64,000 nt of DNA. It comes from Paenibacillus sp. FSL R10-2734. GTDB lineage: Bacteria; Bacillota; Bacilli; Paenibacillales; Paenibacillaceae. This document shows, one piece after another, positions 8,000 through 16,685 of the stretch. Position numbers and translations under genes: made by a program. The notes beneath the pieces are model-generated. The model ran no database searches and was not told where the DNA came from. It saw only the letters and a list, made by a program, of their open reading frames with translations. The stretch covers positions 806,001 to 870,000 of the forward strand of contig NZ_CP150170.1 in assembly GCF_037963865.1 (NCBI RefSeq). The letters run 5' to 3'. Numbering within the stretch: position 1 is the first letter of the stretch; each line of letters opens with the position of its first letter.

Positions 8000-8779
8000 G
8001 TGTTCGATATGTTAAAGGTAGGCAAGAATATCGCTGATTTAAGAAAGCAGACAGGGATGACTCAGATGGGGCTTGCCGATCAACTAGGCATTAGTTATCA
8101 GGCGGTTAGTAATTGGGAACGAGGAGAGTCTATGCCGGATGTTTCTAAGCTTCCCCAGCTGGCCGAAATTTTTAATGTGAGCATTGATGCAATCCTTGAA
8201 AAGAGCAAATCGACACAGATAGTAGTAAACGTACTCGAAAATACGACAGAACAATTTTTAAAGCAAAATAAGCTTTCAGTAGCCGAAATTTCCGAGGTTG
8301 CGCCCATTCTTCTTACGGAACATGTGGACGGGGTATTTGAACATGTGAAGCATCCAGTATCGATACAAGAGCTGCTATCCATCGCTCCATTTATCAGTGA
8401 AGAAGTACTGGATGAGTGCGCAAAAGTTGCCTTTGAGCGAGAAGGAATTAATGCGCTGTTGTCTATTGCTCCGTTTATAAGCGATGAGATGCTGGATGAG
8501 TGTGCAAGAAGTATCTTTGAACGAGAAGGCATTAATGCATTATTGTCTATCGCTCCATTTATCAGTGAAGAAGTACTGGATGAGTGCGCTAGAAGAGCTT
8601 TTGAACAAGAAGGGATAAAAGCTCTCGTGTCTATCGCTCCGTTTATAAGTGACGAGGTACTAGATGAGTGCGCTAGAAGAGCTTTTGAACAAGAAGGGAT
8701 AAAAGCTCTCGTGTCTATCGCACCATTTATAAGCGACGAGGTGATGGATACATTAGCGAAAGCGTCGCTTTCCATTTAA
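8000..8779 (+). CDS. XRE-family regulator with five tandem 28-residue helical repeats
   Basis: 259 residues from the GTG at 8000, chosen because GAGGAGG lies 8 bases upstream; an in-frame ATG at 7937 has no such site. Residues 1 to about 65 are a Cro/cI helix-turn-helix (IADLRKQTGMTQ, then LGISYQAVSNWERGESMPD). After a linker of about 60 residues come five tandem copies of a 28-residue unit, L-[LV]-SIAPFIS-[DE]-E, then DECA and a charged helix. The last copy is truncated. Each unit probably makes two short helices in a solenoid. Repeats 3 and 4 are almost identical at DNA level, so the array has expanded recently. Its target and ligand are unknown. Confidence 0.88.
   Translation: MFDMLKVGKNIADLRKQTGMTQMGLADQLGISYQAVSNWERGESMPDVSKLPQLAEIFNVSIDAILEKSKSTQIVVNVLENTTEQFLKQNKLSVAEISEVAPILLTEHVDGVFEHVKHPVSIQELLSIAPFISEEVLDECAKVAFEREGINALLSIAPFISDEMLDECARSIFEREGINALLSIAPFISEEVLDECARRAFEQEGIKALVSIAPFISDEVLDECARRAFEQEGIKALVSIAPFISDEVMDTLAKASLSI
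8372..8776 (+). repeat. In-frame tandem repeat, 84-bp unit, about 4.8 copies
   Basis: Units begin at 8372, 8456, 8540, 8624 and 8708; each encodes a 28-residue module starting LLSIAPFIS or LVSIAPFIS. The last is shorter and diverges after VMDT. All are in frame, so copy number can change without destroying the gene. These are not CRISPR repeats: there are no spacers. Confidence 0.9.
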
Positions 8780-8875
8780 ATCATAAATATTTAAGAGCCC
8801 ATCTCTACCGAACATTAGCCTATACCCCTGCATAACATATAGCACTTGTAAGCAGGAGAAGGGTGTGGTTCAGAG

Positions 8876-10291
8876 ATGGGCATCCAATTAACAGCGCTCC
8901 ATTATGTATATCTGGCATTCATCGTGTTCATTATGGCACTTCTGATTAAGCGACGGGATACAACGATGATCTGTATTGCAGGCATCTTTGTACTAGGCTG
9001 GCTCGCGACAGAAACGATTAGTGGCTCGGTCACAGGTATATTCAACTCTTTTGTATATGCTACCAAGGAGCTAATGGGTACGATCATGATTATTTCGATC
9101 ATTGTAGCCATGAGCCGAGTATTAACGCGTACTGGGATTAACGAGACGATGGTTGCACCGCTGACTCGCTTTTTGCGTACACCGTTCATAGCCTTTTGGG
9201 GGATTGGTCTGATTATGATGGTGACGTCATGGTTCTTCTGGCCTTCACCGGCCGTTGCGTTGATCGGTGTTGTGTTGCTGCCCGTTGCCATTCGTGTAGG
9301 ATTGCCTGCGCTTGGAGCAGCGATGGCAATGAATCTATTCGGTCATGGCATTGCGCTGTCAGGTGATTATATTATTCAAGGGGCACCCAAGCTAACGGCA
9401 GATGCTGCAGGACTTCCAGTGAGCAGTGTCATGGAAGCAAGTATCCCACTTGTCATAGTGATGGGCGTAGTTACTACGGTAACAGCTTATTGGATGATGC
9501 GAAGAGATCAGAAGAAGGGGACTTGGCGAGACGGACTTATATCTGGAAAAAATATTGCGAGTGTGTTATCTGCAGAGAACAACGCGGCAGAAGATCAAGC
9601 AGTGATCCATCCAGTAGTAAAGAAATGGTTGGCTATCGTCATTCCACTCCTATTTCTAGCCGATGTAGCAGGCATGTTCTTGCTGGATTTACAGGGAGGA
9701 GACGCGACTGCCCTAGTTGGTGGGACTGCTGTACTCATTTTGGTCGTAGTAACATTGCTCGCACATCGTAATAGAGGACTGGAGCGAGTCACCTCGTATA
9801 TGATCGATGGACTTATGTTTGGTTTCAAAGTATTCGGTCCAGTGATTCCGATTGCTGCATTTTTCTACCTGGGGGATTCGGCCTTTACTGAATTGTTTGG
9901 CACAGTCCTACCGGATACTTCACAGGGGATTGTAAATGATCTCGGGGTTGCTCTAGCTCATAATGTTCCTCTGAATAGTGCTGTAGGTGCTGTGACTGCC
10001 ACCATAACAGGAGCCATTACGGGGCTTGATGGTTCAGGGTTCTCTGGAATCTCACTTGCGGGGTCCATCGGGAAATTGTTTGCTATTGCTACACATTCCG
10101 ACGCAGCTACTTTAACTGCACTCGGTCAGGTATCTGCCATTTGGGTTGGCGGAGGTACATTGATCCCATGGGCATTGATTCCAGCAGCAGCGATCTGCGG
10201 CGTAAGTCCGTTTGAGCTCGCTAGACGAAACGTTAAACCAGTATTGATTGGGCTGATAGTTACTACGATAGTCGCTATGTTTCTGGTTTAG
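8876..10291 (+). CDS. Ion-transporter-superfamily-like permease, substrate unknown
   Basis: 471 residues with about 11-12 hydrophobic segments and no signal peptide. The general architecture (two halves, Gly/Ser/Pro-rich re-entrant regions such as FWPSPAVALIGVVLLPVAIR and ITGLDGSGFSGISLAG, Asn in AHNVPLNSAVG) is that of the GntP/DcuC/CitM-like carriers. These move organic anions with protons or sodium. AGGAGAAGG lies 13 bases before the ATG, somewhat far. The gene is monocistronic with a shared terminator downstream. I cannot name a substrate, and the exact family is a judgement from overall appearance. Confidence 0.7.
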   Translation: MGIQLTALHYVYLAFIVFIMALLIKRRDTTMICIAGIFVLGWLATETISGSVTGIFNSFVYATKELMGTIMIISIIVAMSRVLTRTGINETMVAPLTRFLRTPFIAFWGIGLIMMVTSWFFWPSPAVALIGVVLLPVAIRVGLPALGAAMAMNLFGHGIALSGDYIIQGAPKLTADAAGLPVSSVMEASIPLVIVMGVVTTVTAYWMMRRDQKKGTWRDGLISGKNIASVLSAENNAAEDQAVIHPVVKKWLAIVIPLLFLADVAGMFLLDLQGGDATALVGGTAVLILVVVTLLAHRNRGLERVTSYMIDGLMFGFKVFGPVIPIAAFFYLGDSAFTELFGTVLPDTSQGIVNDLGVALAHNVPLNSAVGAVTATITGAITGLDGSGFSGISLAGSIGKLFAIATHSDAATLTALGQVSAIWVGGGTLIPWALIPAAAICGVSPFELARRNVKPVLIGLIVTTIVAMFLV

Positions 10292-10315
10292 GCAGCTGTA
10301 TAACTCTATGAATGC

Positions 10316-10353
10316 AAAAAAAAGGCTGCCGAGAGAATCTCGGGCAGCCTTTT
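10316..10353. terminator. Bidirectional terminator
   Basis: GGCTGCCGAGAG, short loop, CTCGGGCAGCC flanked by an A-run and a U-run, between two convergent transporter genes. Confidence 0.92.
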
Positions 10354-10361
10354 GAGTGTTC

Positions 10362-11852
10362 TTAACGTATACCCTTCATGAAACTCTGAATCTTAGAAGA
10401 GAACAGGAAGAGAATTACCGCGAGTACAATGGCAACTCCACCAATAACTCCGAAGTACAGCATTTCGGTATCTGGGGTATAGAACTTCACAATCTGAGCA
10501 TTAATAGCTTGGGCAGCGGCATTGGACAAGAACCACATGCTCATCATCTGAGCAGTAAAAGCAGCTGGTGCCAGTTTAGTTGTTGCCGAAAGGCCAACCG
10601 GTGACAAGCATAGCTCCCCAATTACGACGATAAAATAGCTGAGAACCAGCCATAATGGATTCACAAGTGAATTAGCTCCACCGAAGTAAGCCGGCACCAG
10701 GATCACTAGGAAGGACAGACCGGCAAATAATAAACCAAGCGAGAACTTTTTAGGAATCGATGGTTGCCGATTACCAAGCTTTAACCAAAGCCATGCAAAT
10801 GCAGGTGCAAGGGCGATAATAAACAGCGGGTTAAGCGACTGGAACCAAGCAGGGGAAATGGTTATGCCTGCAAAATTCAATTGGGTGCGCTTATCAGCAA
10901 AACTTGCTAGAACGGTTGAAGTTTGTTCCTGAATCGCCCAGAACATAATTGACGCGATAAATAAAGGGATGTACGCGAGAATTCGTGATCGCTCGACAGC
11001 TGTTGTTTTGGGACTGCGGTACATCACAATAAAGTACATCGTAGGAATAAGTAGTCCTAACACCCCAACTATCTTAATAAATGTTGAAAAGGTGAGCGCA
11101 CCAGTGAGAATACCGATCGTAATTAAACCTGCAAGCACAATTAAACCAATGACGATCCAAGTAAATAATTTCTTCTTCTGTTCAGCTGGAATCGGATTGT
11201 GTACAATCGTACCTGCCAGACCCAGGTTTTTGGTGCGAGTGACTACGTAAACAACTAATCCAATAAACATTCCGACTGCGGCAATCGAGAAGCCGAGATG
11301 GAAATTATTCATACCTACAGCGCCTACAACAAGTGGAGAGAGGAATCCGCCGAGGTTAATACCCATATAAAAAATGCTGAATGCAGCGTCGCGGCGATTA
11401 TCATTTTCGCTATAAATTTCGCCTACAATACTTGATACATTGGGCTTAAGAAGTCCGGTTCCGAGTACGATCAAAATCATCGAAGCAAAAAATAGTGTGG
11501 CATTCCCGGGTATAGCCAGTAAAATATGTCCGAACATAATTAGAACGCCGCCGTAGAAGACGGCCTTCGAAGTCCCGAAAATTCGATCCGCAAGCCATCC
11601 ACCTATAATTCCAGACATATATACGAGTGATCCGTAGATAGACATAATTGAAAGTGCCATGTCTTCAGGAAATCCGAGACCACCTTTGCTTACTTCATAA
11701 TACATGTAGTAAACGAGGATTGCTCTCATCCCATAATAGGAGAAACGTTCCCAAAATTCAGTGAAGAAGAGTGTGAAGAGTCCCTTTGGATGTCCGAAAA
11801 ATCCTGTTGGTGGGACACTATCTACAATTTTTTGCCTTTCTGTTGCTGACAT
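10362..11852 (-). CDS. POT/PTR-family di-/tripeptide:proton symporter
   Basis: 496 residues with 12 or more membrane segments, the usual POT length. Signature elements are visible: ERFSYYGMRAILVYY in helix 1 (the ExxER-like proton-coupling region), GGWLADRIFGTSKAVFYGG after helix 2, and FSIFYMGINLGGFLSPLV, the PTR2 signature. It imports di- and tripeptides with protons, as DtpT of Lactococcus does. It is a single gene with its own upstream region and a shared downstream terminator. GGGGGAT lies before the ATG. The 265 bases upstream to the GIY-YIG gene hold no other gene that I can see. Confidence 0.93.
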   Translation of the reverse strand: MSATERQKIVDSVPPTGFFGHPKGLFTLFFTEFWERFSYYGMRAILVYYMYYEVSKGGLGFPEDMALSIMSIYGSLVYMSGIIGGWLADRIFGTSKAVFYGGVLIMFGHILLAIPGNATLFFASMILIVLGTGLLKPNVSSIVGEIYSENDNRRDAAFSIFYMGINLGGFLSPLVVGAVGMNNFHLGFSIAAVGMFIGLVVYVVTRTKNLGLAGTIVHNPIPAEQKKKLFTWIVIGLIVLAGLITIGILTGALTFSTFIKIVGVLGLLIPTMYFIVMYRSPKTTAVERSRILAYIPLFIASIMFWAIQEQTSTVLASFADKRTQLNFAGITISPAWFQSLNPLFIIALAPAFAWLWLKLGNRQPSIPKKFSLGLLFAGLSFLVILVPAYFGGANSLVNPLWLVLSYFIVVIGELCLSPVGLSATTKLAPAAFTAQMMSMWFLSNAAAQAINAQIVKFYTPDTEMLYFGVIGGVAIVLAVILFLFSSKIQSFMKGIR

Positions 11853-12117
11853 GAATCAAATCCCCCTAAATGCTAATTGCTCTTATGATGAAACTAACAT
11901 TACCTTAATAGTTATAATACCCTCATGATGAAAATCACAACCCTTTTCAGAGAAGGTTCTGAATAATGTCATATTTTTTTAGTAATATTTCCATGAAAAT
12001 GACTAATTAGCTTTTATTGATGGGTAGAATTGGAATATGGGTTCATTGCGAAAGATAGAATAAAAGGCTAACTTATGATACTATTTACTCCTATATAGAA
12101 AGAGGACGTGAGCTAAA

Positions 12118-12474
12118 ATGATCAACATAACCATTCCCAATGTGGATGTTAGAATTACTAAACAAATCAACCCGCAGTTAAGCAATATTTACGGATTCAC
12201 TGATTTTCACCTGATTCCAAGAGATTACGGCGGTATCTTTATGTTCTACAATGATCAAGATGAGCTGTTGTTTGTAGGTAAAGCGAGAAAGCTAAGACCA
12301 AGAATCAAAAAACATTTCGAAGACACCGTATCTGATATCAAGCTGCATCGGGACGAGGTCACCAGAATTGATGTATGTTTAATTGAAAGTCCCGTTCATA
12401 GAGAGATCTATGAAACGTATATCATTAATGAATTGAAGTCTAAATACAATGTAGATAAAGTGATGTTTAGATAA
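12118..12474 (+). CDS. GIY-YIG nuclease-fold protein
   Basis: 118 residues. The core GGIFMFYNDQDELLFVGKAR is a GIY-YIG motif variant, with IFMFY for GIY and LFVGK for YIG. It continues with Arg in LRPRIKKHF and the metal-binding Glu in YETYIINELKSKYN. UvrC and small stand-alone nucleases share this fold. The first roughly 40 residues are an extra N-terminal piece I do not recognise. Relatives are often annotated as nucleotide excision repair endonucleases, but no other repair gene is adjacent. AGAGGACG lies before the ATG. Confidence 0.82.
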   Translation: MINITIPNVDVRITKQINPQLSNIYGFTDFHLIPRDYGGIFMFYNDQDELLFVGKARKLRPRIKKHFEDTVSDIKLHRDEVTRIDVCLIESPVHREIYETYIINELKSKYNVDKVMFR

Positions 12475-12482
12475 ATATAAAG

Positions 12483-12515
12483 AAAAGGCGCCGTCTAATG
12501 ACGGTGCTTTTTTTT
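12483..12515 (+). terminator. Intrinsic terminator
   Basis: AAAAGGCGCCGTC, TAAT loop, GACGGTGC followed by eight T; one bulge. Confidence 0.88.
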
Positions 12516-12601
12516 GCTTAAAAGTAGTTATGAATGAAATGGGCGCATCGGTACACAATATACAAGATGTTCAATTGATGCTCAAAAGGAGATTGGTCAT
12601 A

Positions 12602-13267
12602 TTGAAGCCTAAGTTTTTGATTGCGAAGTTAACCTTGTTGTGTATGTTTCTTGTTGTTAGTGTGGTGCCCGTAACTACCGTCGATGCTGCAGCCAAAGAG
12701 AAAAAGAGCTCACATAAGCAATGCTTAACACCTTCCGTGATAGAGCTTAAAGATAACCTTAGGAAGCTATGGAGCGATCATGTGATATGGACGAAAAACT
12801 ACATAGTGAGCGCCTTTACGAATTCCGAGGACAAAGATAAGGTACTGGCAAGGTTGCTACAGAATCAGCAAGACATAGGGAATGTCTTTAAACCGTATTA
12901 CGGTGAGGCTGTAGGTGACAAGCTGGCTCAGTTATTGCGGGAACATATTGTTATTGCCGGGAAAGTAGTTGGCGCAGTAATAGCTGGAAATCAGGCGGAT
13001 GTGGAAAAATACAATAAAGAGTGGTATAAGAACGCTGACGACATCGCCAAGTTCCTGAGTGCACAGAATCCCAAATATTCGTATGAACAATTGAAAGAAA
13101 TGCTTCATGAACATTTGGAGTTGATTACGGATGATGTGACAGCTAGGGCAAAAAAGGATTGGGATGCTGAAATCGTCGCTTTCGATAAAGGGCTGGAGCA
13201 TATGATTATGTTTGCAGATATACTAACGGAGGGTATTGTTAAACAATTCCCTGATAAATTCAATTGA
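12602..13267 (+). CDS. Secreted all-helical protein, function unknown
   Basis: 221 residues from a TTG at 12602. AGGAG ends ten bases upstream, and the start gives a clean signal peptide (KPKFLIAKLTLLCMFLVVSV, cut near VDAAA). Earlier in-frame ATGs give a long charged leader. The mature part is helical with two related halves. The first holds LWSDHVIWTKNYI, LREHIVIAGKVVGAVI and EWYKNADDIAKFL; the second repeats the pattern with LHEHLELITDDVTA and MFADILTEGIVKQFPDKF. I recognise similar extracytoplasmic Bacillus proteins but no established function, and no catalytic motif is evident. It ends in a strong terminator. Confidence 0.72.
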   Translation: MKPKFLIAKLTLLCMFLVVSVVPVTTVDAAAKEKKSSHKQCLTPSVIELKDNLRKLWSDHVIWTKNYIVSAFTNSEDKDKVLARLLQNQQDIGNVFKPYYGEAVGDKLAQLLREHIVIAGKVVGAVIAGNQADVEKYNKEWYKNADDIAKFLSAQNPKYSYEQLKEMLHEHLELITDDVTARAKKDWDAEIVAFDKGLEHMIMFADILTEGIVKQFPDKFN

Positions 13268-13273
13268 AATCAG

Positions 13274-13298
13274 AGCACCCGCAAGGGTGCTTTTTTTT
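13274..13298 (+). terminator. Intrinsic terminator
   Basis: AGCACCC, GCAA tetraloop, GGGTGC plus eight T. Confidence 0.92.
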
Positions 13299-13442
13299 GT
13301 TGCAGGAAGAATTTAGGACTTTTGATCCAATTCAAAAAGTTAGATATAAAGGCTCACTTACAGACAAGATAAGTAAATTATAATAGACTCGTGGGCACTC
13401 GACATTTTTTGACATTTTTTTATAATTGAGGTGATAAGATCA

Positions 13443-14165
13443 ATGATTTCTCCCTTTTTTAAAAAGAAAGATGCAGTGGATAAGCAGGTTAAGCCGGGTA
13501 TGGTTCAAAAGGTACAATTATCAGAAGAGCTGGGCGAGGAGAATGAAGATCATGTCGCAGGCGAGACTTTAGCAGGAGTGGTTACTACGGGTAAAGCTCA
13601 GCTTGATAAAAAATCACTCGATTTGATCTTCTCTGTGGAGCAGATTATTCAGGCCAGACAGCATGCGGAGACGAATATTAATGAACTTCAGGATCGGTTA
13701 ACTCATTCCAGCAGCCATGTTGAACGTCTGAATCGGGACATGAAGAACCTCAATAAAGTGATTGAGGAAAGAGAGAAGAACGTCCGAGAGCTCGAGCATA
13801 AATTGATTGAGAAGAATTTGAAAGTCGATCAAGTGCTTGAAGATTATCGGGAGCTTCAGACTACCCTCACCGCAGAGATTGAAGAATTAAAAAGTACGAT
13901 TGATCTGGAGCATCAAAAGTATGTAAGTCTGATCCAAAAGCATAACGAAGCTCATGCGGAAAAACTCAAGAAGATGAATGATCTAGAAGAGAAGCTCGGT
14001 CGAGTTGAAATTGAAAACGCTCATTTAAGACAGAAGTACGATACGATCCGTCAAGAAAAAGCATATCTCTCCGGTATGATCAGCGATTTCACCAATCGCA
14101 TGACCGTCCCTTTTGGGAGTGGCAGCACGCAAACAGGTCGAAATGATGGAAACGGAGATACATAG
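13443..14165 (+). CDS. Cytoplasmic coiled-coil protein
   Basis: 240 residues from the ATG at 13443, which follows GAGGTGATAAGATCA. There is no signal peptide or membrane segment. Residues about 65-220 are a long, nearly uninterrupted coiled coil of Glu, Lys, Leu and Arg heptads. The N-terminal 50 residues are Lys/Glu-rich and the C-terminus is Gly/Asn/Thr-rich. The next gene starts five bases after its stop, so the two are co-transcribed. That partner is a membrane-anchored polysaccharide deacetylase with a cytoplasmic N-terminal domain, so an intracellular scaffold or length-sensing role is possible. No family function is known to me. Confidence 0.72.
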   Translation: MISPFFKKKDAVDKQVKPGMVQKVQLSEELGEENEDHVAGETLAGVVTTGKAQLDKKSLDLIFSVEQIIQARQHAETNINELQDRLTHSSSHVERLNRDMKNLNKVIEEREKNVRELEHKLIEKNLKVDQVLEDYRELQTTLTAEIEELKSTIDLEHQKYVSLIQKHNEAHAEKLKKMNDLEEKLGRVEIENAHLRQKYDTIRQEKAYLSGMISDFTNRMTVPFGSGSTQTGRNDGNGDT

Positions 14166-14170
14166 GATTC

Positions 14171-15445
14171 ATGCTATCTATTGAACCGAGTACCATTCTA
14201 ATGATTGAGTTACTGTCGCTTGAGCATAAGCAGGCCGGTTATCAGATTGAGGTAGGGCTAACCCGTAATGTCGGGTATGAAAGATGCATGCTTACCATCG
14301 ATGAATTTACATATGAACAATTAAACGCGCTAGGTCCCTTTTCCGGGGAAAGAATGAGATTGTCACTGTATCCGAAGTGGGATCCCTATCGTAACAGTTA
14401 TTACAGTACGCTGATCATAATGAACAAAGCCTTCAGCGAAACGCTGTATTTTGCCTGCTCTGAATATTATGTGTCGCAACTTCTTAAGTTAAAGCAGCAG
14501 GACTATCCTCAAGTAGAAGCTGAAGCTGAAGCTGAGAGAGTAGTTCAAACGAGGCGTTCCTCTAAAAATTCAGAACGAAGGCTAAGGAGAAAGAAGAGCA
14601 GACGGATCGGGCGAGTTGCACTGCAATGTATCATTTTCGTTTGTTTGGTACTTGTATTACCTCTTCGAATGGATGGACAACTCATAGACAGCGCAGATGC
14701 GTTGAAAGATCCCGAACAGGTCGCCAGTTCTGAGCAGATTGAGCCCATTCTCTCTCTGCCGCTCGTACCCAGCGCTCAGATGTTATTAAGCCATAGCCAG
14801 CAAGATGAACCTACGCCAGAACCCTCGGAGCCTCCTCAGGAACAGACAACACAGTATGAAGAGATTGCATTAACCGGAAACAAATACGAATATAGCTTGC
14901 CGAAGGGTTACGTGGCCTTATCATTTGATGATGGTCCGTCGAAGTATACGAAAGAAATCGTAGATATTTTAGTAGAACATGAGGTGGCGGCCACCTTTTT
15001 ATTTGTTGGGAATAAGGTCGCTCATAATGTGGAAGCGGTTAAGTATGCCAATGAGCATCAGATGTCGATTGGAAGTCATTCGTGGGATCATAGCAAGATG
15101 ACCGACAATGGGGATGAGGAGAATCGCAATAATTTGATCAAGGCTAACCAGGCGTTGGAACAAGTCATTCAATCGCCGATTACTGTTTTTCGGCCTCCTT
15201 ATGGTGCTATAAATAATAAATTAGCCGCCAAGGTGACGGAGCAGCAGATGAATGTACTGTTGTGGAATCGAGATTCTGAGGACTGGAAAGTTAAGAGTCC
15301 AGAAGATATCCTTCAATATGTTCATCATAGTGATCCGTCTGGCGGCGTGTATCTATTTCACGAAAAGAAGATTACCGTAGAGGCGTTGCCCGCTATCATT
15401 AAGTATTTTCAAGAGAAAAACATGAAATTCGTCATTTTTAAATAA
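14171..15445 (+). CDS. Membrane-anchored polysaccharide deacetylase with cytoplasmic N-terminal domain
   Basis: 424 residues in three parts. Residues 1 to about 120 are a soluble domain I do not recognise. After a basic stretch (RRLRRKKSRRIGR) comes one transmembrane segment near residues 155-170, then a Pro/Glu-rich linker. The C-terminal 200 residues are a NodB-type deacetylase: SFDDGPSKYT (catalytic Asp pair), GSHSWDHSKM (His ligands), FRPPYGAIN, and VYLFHEKK where LLHD is usual. It removes acetyl groups from peptidoglycan or another extracellular glycan using a divalent metal. The positive-inside rule puts the first domain in the cytoplasm. It is translated with the coiled-coil gene just upstream. 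Confidence 0.85.
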   Translation: MLSIEPSTILMIELLSLEHKQAGYQIEVGLTRNVGYERCMLTIDEFTYEQLNALGPFSGERMRLSLYPKWDPYRNSYYSTLIIMNKAFSETLYFACSEYYVSQLLKLKQQDYPQVEAEAEAERVVQTRRSSKNSERRLRRKKSRRIGRVALQCIIFVCLVLVLPLRMDGQLIDSADALKDPEQVASSEQIEPILSLPLVPSAQMLLSHSQQDEPTPEPSEPPQEQTTQYEEIALTGNKYEYSLPKGYVALSFDDGPSKYTKEIVDILVEHEVAATFLFVGNKVAHNVEAVKYANEHQMSIGSHSWDHSKMTDNGDEENRNNLIKANQALEQVIQSPITVFRPPYGAINNKLAAKVTEQQMNVLLWNRDSEDWKVKSPEDILQYVHHSDPSGGVYLFHEKKITVEALPAIIKYFQEKNMKFVIFK

Positions 15446-15468
15446 CATCAATAATCCATGATTGGATC

Positions 15469-16530
15469 TTATTTCAGAATAAGAGTGGCTGTTACAGGGT
15501 TGTGATCGCTGTGTGTAAAGGATAAGTCATGGCCCTGTACTCCACTTATTGTGATATTTGGTGAAACTAGAAAGCCATCAATTACAGCCCGGAAATTCAC
15601 CCCTTCTGAATAGGCTATATCGAGTGTCCGGACGGACGGTACTTTAGCATCGACAGCCCACTGAAAGCCCTCAGGTTTAAAATCTTCAGGGAACTGCTGT
15701 AACCACTCCGGCCAAGCTTGGGTAGTCTTAAAGGCTTCAGGGGTTGTACCCGGTAGGGAGTGGTTCCAATCTCCGCCCAAAATGAGGTAGTTACCTTTAT
15801 CGCTCTCTTTCTGGATATAAGTAGCCAGATATTCTAATTGTTGCTTGCGAATCGTTCCACCTTGGTCAAAGGCAGATAGATGCAGATTGATTAGGATCAA
15901 TTCTTTCCCGTTATCGACGGGGAATCTGCTCTCCATGAAGGCACGGTCGAGTTCAAACAGTTGACGAGGCCAGCTTTCTTTTCCTGGGAGATCATATCTA
16001 ACACTACTTGTGCTGCCAAATTTAGATAAGGTTAATAAACCGCTATACACCGAGCCCATCGGATCAAGAACTGGAATCGGCACCCAAGGTACCTTGTAGT
16101 TCGTCGCGAATACGTTGCTGTAACCAGGGAAGGTATTCGATAAGAAGGAAACCTCATCTATACCGTTGCTACGGGAAGAATCGATGTCCACCTCCTGCAA
16201 CATGAATAGATCCGAGCCTGAAGTGGTCATTAGAGAAGCTATTGCCTCAAGATTTGTCTTCGTTTGTTCCTCGCTGCTTGAACGTGATTTGGTCCCGCCA
16301 TCCATAAAGAAATCCTGATCCTTATCCAGCCCAGCATAGCCAATATTAAAGGTGGTTATTGCAAAAGGCTCTCCCTGCTTCATTATTTGATCCTGATTAC
16401 GGTTTATCGTTAGTGGAGTTGTCTCCTTCGGCTTATAATCTTTAATGGTAATATACAGTAAAAAACCGCCAAGGATTAGAACGGCAGCTAGAAGGGTAAA
16501 ACCGATGATTTTTATTGTGGTTGAGCTCAT
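15469..16530 (-). CDS. Membrane-anchored endonuclease/exonuclease/phosphatase-family protein
   Basis: 353 residues. One N-terminal membrane anchor (IIGFTLLAAVLILGGFLLYI) leads into an EEP-fold domain. Its motifs are TTFNIGYAG (Asn metal site), FMLQEVDIDSS (Glu), INLHLSAFDQGG, LGGDWNH (catalytic Asp and Asn) and the C-terminal SDHNPVTATLIL (Asp-His). Members hydrolyse phosphodiesters in nucleic acids, inositol phosphates or sphingomyelin. An extracytoplasmic location argues for a lipid or extracellular nucleic-acid substrate, which is inference. It converges on the deacetylase gene with only about 23 bases between stops. Confidence 0.85.
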   Translation of the reverse strand: MSSTTIKIIGFTLLAAVLILGGFLLYITIKDYKPKETTPLTINRNQDQIMKQGEPFAITTFNIGYAGLDKDQDFFMDGGTKSRSSSEEQTKTNLEAIASLMTTSGSDLFMLQEVDIDSSRSNGIDEVSFLSNTFPGYSNVFATNYKVPWVPIPVLDPMGSVYSGLLTLSKFGSTSSVRYDLPGKESWPRQLFELDRAFMESRFPVDNGKELILINLHLSAFDQGGTIRKQQLEYLATYIQKESDKGNYLILGGDWNHSLPGTTPEAFKTTQAWPEWLQQFPEDFKPEGFQWAVDAKVPSVRTLDIAYSEGVNFRAVIDGFLVSPNITISGVQGHDLSFTHSDHNPVTATLILK

Positions 16531-16685
16531 TTGATTCGATCTCTCCTCAGATGTAATTTCATAGAACGGACTTCTAATGGTGTAAACTTCGACGCTGCGC
16601 TACAACTCCCCTTGTTTAAATAAAAAAAATTTGAGACAATGAGTAGTGATGGACTGAACTTTAACGTTTTGAAAAGAGGTAACCA

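Noticed and set aside
8098..8775. Long open frame (225 codons) antisense to the XRE repeat gene
   Set aside because: It mirrors the 84-bp repeats, is Ser/Ala/Ile biased, has no RBS and is explained by the repeat array on the other strand.
8372..8776. CRISPR array
   Set aside because: Repeats are contiguous 84-bp coding units in frame with an HTH gene and have no spacers.
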